Shown in pieces: positions 32,449 through 34,570 of a stretch of DNA of 34,570 nt. Under the pieces are notes generated by a model that was given only the letters and a program-made list of their open reading frames with translations, searched no databases and was not told the DNA's origin. Position numbers and translations under genes: made by a program. Origin of the DNA: Acidobacteriaceae bacterium (lineage in GTDB: Bacteria > Acidobacteriota > Terriglobia > Terriglobales > Acidobacteriaceae); contig JASHOC010000361.1 of assembly GCA_030041305.1 (NCBI GenBank), positions 1 to 34,570 on the forward strand. The letters run 5' to 3'. How positions within the stretch are numbered: the first letter of the stretch is position 1; each line of letters opens with the position of its first letter.

Positions 32449-34284
32449 ATGCCCGGTATCCAAGGGCTATGTCCTGTATCTGCCGCAGTTGCTATCGCTC
32501 TGATGATACCGATCGCGAGCATTGCGCAAGAGGGCCAAAGGGCTTTAACACCGCAGACTGGAACGCCGGTCGTGCAGCGGGGATCCGAAGGAGGGAAGCG
32601 CACGCAGCGAGTACGCCAAGAGGGCACGTCAATCACCGTCGATCATGCGATGCGGACTTCGTTGCCGGAGCCGGGACGCGACAATGCGTTCTCGATGACG
32701 GTGACCCAGTACGGTATCACGGCGACGCTGCAAACGCTGGCCTCGGTCGCTGGGTCGGCCATCCTGGCCAAGGGCGGGAACGCGATCGACGCGGCCATCG
32801 CTGCGAACGCGGCCGTGGGCGTGGTTGAGCCGAGCATGAATGGCGTAGGCGGCGACCTGTTCGCGATTTACTGGGATAACAAAGCGAAGAAGCTCTATGC
32901 CATCAACGCCAGCGGATGGTCGCCCGCGGGGTGGACGCCGGAAACATTCACACAAAGAAATATCACCCAGCTGCACGGCATCTGGTCCGTGAGCGTGCCG
33001 GGCGCCGTGGCGGGTTGGCAGGCCCTTCATGACCGCTTTGGAAGGTTGCCTCTGGCTGAAGACCTGAAACCCGCGGAAGCGCTGGCTGAAGAAGGGTTTC
33101 CTGTCTCGGAAGCCAATTCCGTGGAGTGGGAAAAATACGGCATGCCCTTCGCCGAACATCCGGAATTCGCACGGGTCTTCCTACCCAAAGGCAGTTTCGT
33201 CCACCTCGGACAGATTTTCAAGAATCCCGACGTTGCGCACACCTTGCGCCTGATTGGCGAGCAGGGGCGCGACGCGTTCTACAAAGGGGAGATTGCCAAG
33301 GCGATCCTCGCGACTTCGCAAGAAGAAGGCGGCGTGATGACGGCAGCCGACCTCGCCGATTATCAGCCGGAGTGGGTCACGCCCGTATCGACCACTTATC
33401 ATGGCTGGACTATCTATGAGATCCCACCCAACACGCAGGGGGTGGCGGCGCTTTCCATGTTGAACATCATGGAGCATTTTCCGTTAAAAGAGTGGGGACA
33501 CGACGATCCCCGCACGTTGCATGTGGAGATGGAGGCGAAATCGCTGGCCTACGCCGACATGCTGTACTACGTCGGCGATCCGCGAACGAACTTCGTCCCG
33601 ACGGCGCAATTAATTTCAAAGAGCTTGGCCGACGAACGGGCAAAGTTAATCGGGACGCGCGCCAACTGCAAAGTGCTACCCTCGGTGCTGAACGATCAAC
33701 TCAACAAGCTTCAAAGCGATACGACGTACCTGGCGACGGTCGACAGGGATGGCGACGAGGTCTCGCTGATCCAGAGCAACGCCGGAAACTTCGGTTCCGG
33801 CTTGGTCCCGAAGGGCATGGGCTTCGTTCTGCAGAACCGCGGCAGCGCCTTCACATTGACGCCCGGACAGCCGAACTCGGTTGGGCCGCACAAGCGCCCG
33901 CTGCACACCATCATCCCCGCTTTCATGCAAAAGGGAGGCGTATCAATTGCCTTTGGCATTCAGTCCGGTTTCAACCAGGCGCAGGCGCATTCACAATTCG
34001 TAGCCAACATCGTCGACTTCGGCATGAATATCCAGGCGGCGCTCGACGCTCCCCGGTTCAACGAGAGCAACAGCGGTTGCGGCGTCGACCTCGAAGACGG
34101 TTACCCCCTGAAAACTCTTGAGCAACTCTTTATTCAGGGCCATCAGATCACTCTCGTGCCGAGATACTCGCTGGTGATGGGCAAGGGCAACGCCGTGGAG
34201 CACGATGACAAGCTGGGCGTAAATTTCGGAGCCACCGATCCGCGCACGGACGGTCAAGCAGCGCCGGAGATGACGCCCTTCTAG
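32449..34284 (+). CDS. ggt: gamma-glutamyltransferase (exported)
   Basis: GGT cleaves the gamma-glutamyl bond of glutathione and related peptides in the periplasm, and is made as a precursor that cuts itself. The 611-residue protein has a signal peptide (about 1-27, ending SIAQ). The large subunit carries AILAKGGNAIDAAIAANAAVGVVEPSMNG-like and GGDLFAIYWD segments, and self-cleavage should occur before Thr425 in DTTYLATVD, which becomes the N-terminal nucleophile of the small subunit. GSGLVPKGMGFVLQNRG and GPHKRPLHTIIPAF follow as usual. ATG 32449 is preferred to ATG 32443 because GGAGG lies seven bases before the former but only one before the latter. It is a single-gene unit. Confidence 0.93.
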   Translation: MPGIQGLCPVSAAVAIALMIPIASIAQEGQRALTPQTGTPVVQRGSEGGKRTQRVRQEGTSITVDHAMRTSLPEPGRDNAFSMTVTQYGITATLQTLASVAGSAILAKGGNAIDAAIAANAAVGVVEPSMNGVGGDLFAIYWDNKAKKLYAINASGWSPAGWTPETFTQRNITQLHGIWSVSVPGAVAGWQALHDRFGRLPLAEDLKPAEALAEEGFPVSEANSVEWEKYGMPFAEHPEFARVFLPKGSFVHLGQIFKNPDVAHTLRLIGEQGRDAFYKGEIAKAILATSQEEGGVMTAADLADYQPEWVTPVSTTYHGWTIYEIPPNTQGVAALSMLNIMEHFPLKEWGHDDPRTLHVEMEAKSLAYADMLYYVGDPRTNFVPTAQLISKSLADERAKLIGTRANCKVLPSVLNDQLNKLQSDTTYLATVDRDGDEVSLIQSNAGNFGSGLVPKGMGFVLQNRGSAFTLTPGQPNSVGPHKRPLHTIIPAFMQKGGVSIAFGIQSGFNQAQAHSQFVANIVDFGMNIQAALDAPRFNESNSGCGVDLEDGYPLKTLEQLFIQGHQITLVPRYSLVMGKGNAVEHDDKLGVNFGATDPRTDGQAAPEMTPF

Positions 34285-34382
34285 TCGAGCGGTGACTCGC
34301 AAGACAGAACTCGAATCAGTTCGCACGCACGCAACGGACCCAGGACGTCGCAACTCGAACTGAAATACACCTTCTAACTAGC

Positions 34383-34399
34383 CAAGGGCTTCGCCCTTG
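34383..34399. other. short perfect hairpin before the right-edge gene
   Basis: A 7-bp stem, caagggc/gcccttg, around a ttc loop, 73 bases before the start at 34472. It could be the ggt terminator (no T tract), or a subterminal structure of a mobile element to which the following gene belongs. Confidence 0.4.
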
Positions 34400-34471
34400 A
34401 TATCCCTTCGGTGCCCGTGGAAGGCGTGGGTGGAATAACCTTCGGAGTATCTCACCACTCTGGAGGCAACC

Positions 34472-34570
34472 ATGAACGCCTTCGACGAGCACCACGAGCA
34501 TAGCATTCGTGCGGGATATCGCTGCTTCGACCGGATTCTCCTGAACGGGCTGATCCAGCCCTTCCAGCAA
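34472..34570 (+). CDS. N-terminus of a gene of a multicopy, possibly mobile-element-linked family (cut by window)
   Basis: ATG 34472 has a textbook GGAGG five bases upstream and the frame stays open for 33 codons to the right edge. The start of the product, MNAFDEHHEHSIRAGYRCF followed by DRILLNGLIQPFQQ, resembles the opening of a family of about 400-500-residue uncharacterised proteins that I recall as occurring in many near-identical copies in some Acidobacteriota, a habit of mobile elements. That recollection is not checked. There are too few residues for a domain call. No inverted terminal repeat can be confirmed inside the window. Confidence 0.6.
   Translation, partial: MNAFDEHHEHSIRAGYRCFDRILLNGLIQPFQQ

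Overview
The window looks like a chromosomal segment of a GC-rich Gram-negative bacterium, most likely an Acidobacteriota of the Terriglobia group. The supporting signs are an Oar-like TonB-dependent transporter with an N-terminal carboxypeptidase-regulatory-like domain, a DUF1800/DUF1501 pair, LPS heptosyltransferase, outer-membrane beta-barrels, strong AAGGAG-type ribosome binding sites, and the style of several small hypothetical proteins. The taxonomic call is inference; no rRNA or marker gene is present.

Left part (1-6815): a respiratory island on the minus strand reads, in transcription order, decaheme MtrA/DmsE-type cytochrome c, large MtrB/PioB-like outer-membrane barrel, two nearly equal monoheme cytochromes c, and a membrane-anchored NapC/NirT-like cytochrome that runs off the left edge. 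Together these could carry electrons from (or to) the quinone pool, across the periplasm and through the outer membrane. A Crp/Fnr-family regulator with an N-terminal cysteine cluster is transcribed divergently. The 537-bp gap between it and the decaheme gene holds three near-perfect Crp-type palindromes (NGTGA-N6-TCACA) and a fourth weaker one. The recognition helix carries the Arg-Glu-x3-Arg signature expected to read GTGA. This regulator/operator/conduit unit is the most interesting thing in the window.

Middle part (6816-18358): an exported NTF2-like protein; mnmG (tRNA wobble-uridine modification) with an unusual low-complexity insert; a DUF1800 / 95-residue protein / Tat-exported DUF1501 operon; an ECF sigma factor overlapping its zinc-binding anti-sigma factor; a long lytic transglycosylase with helical-repeat region; and a small zinc-ribbon-like protein.

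Right part (18359-34570): a 1391-residue Oar-like transporter; a miniature tail-collar-domain protein; a minus-strand row of LPS heptosyltransferase, isoprenylcysteine-methyltransferase-like protein (ATGA overlap), DUF3108 protein, class I/II aminotransferase and two-domain dCTP deaminase; a 60-residue protein; a double-length ThyX-like thymidylate synthase; a DUF2071 protein; an exported gamma-glutamyltransferase; and at the right edge the first 33 codons of a gene that resembles a multicopy, possibly mobile, family. No rRNA, tRNA or CRISPR array was seen.
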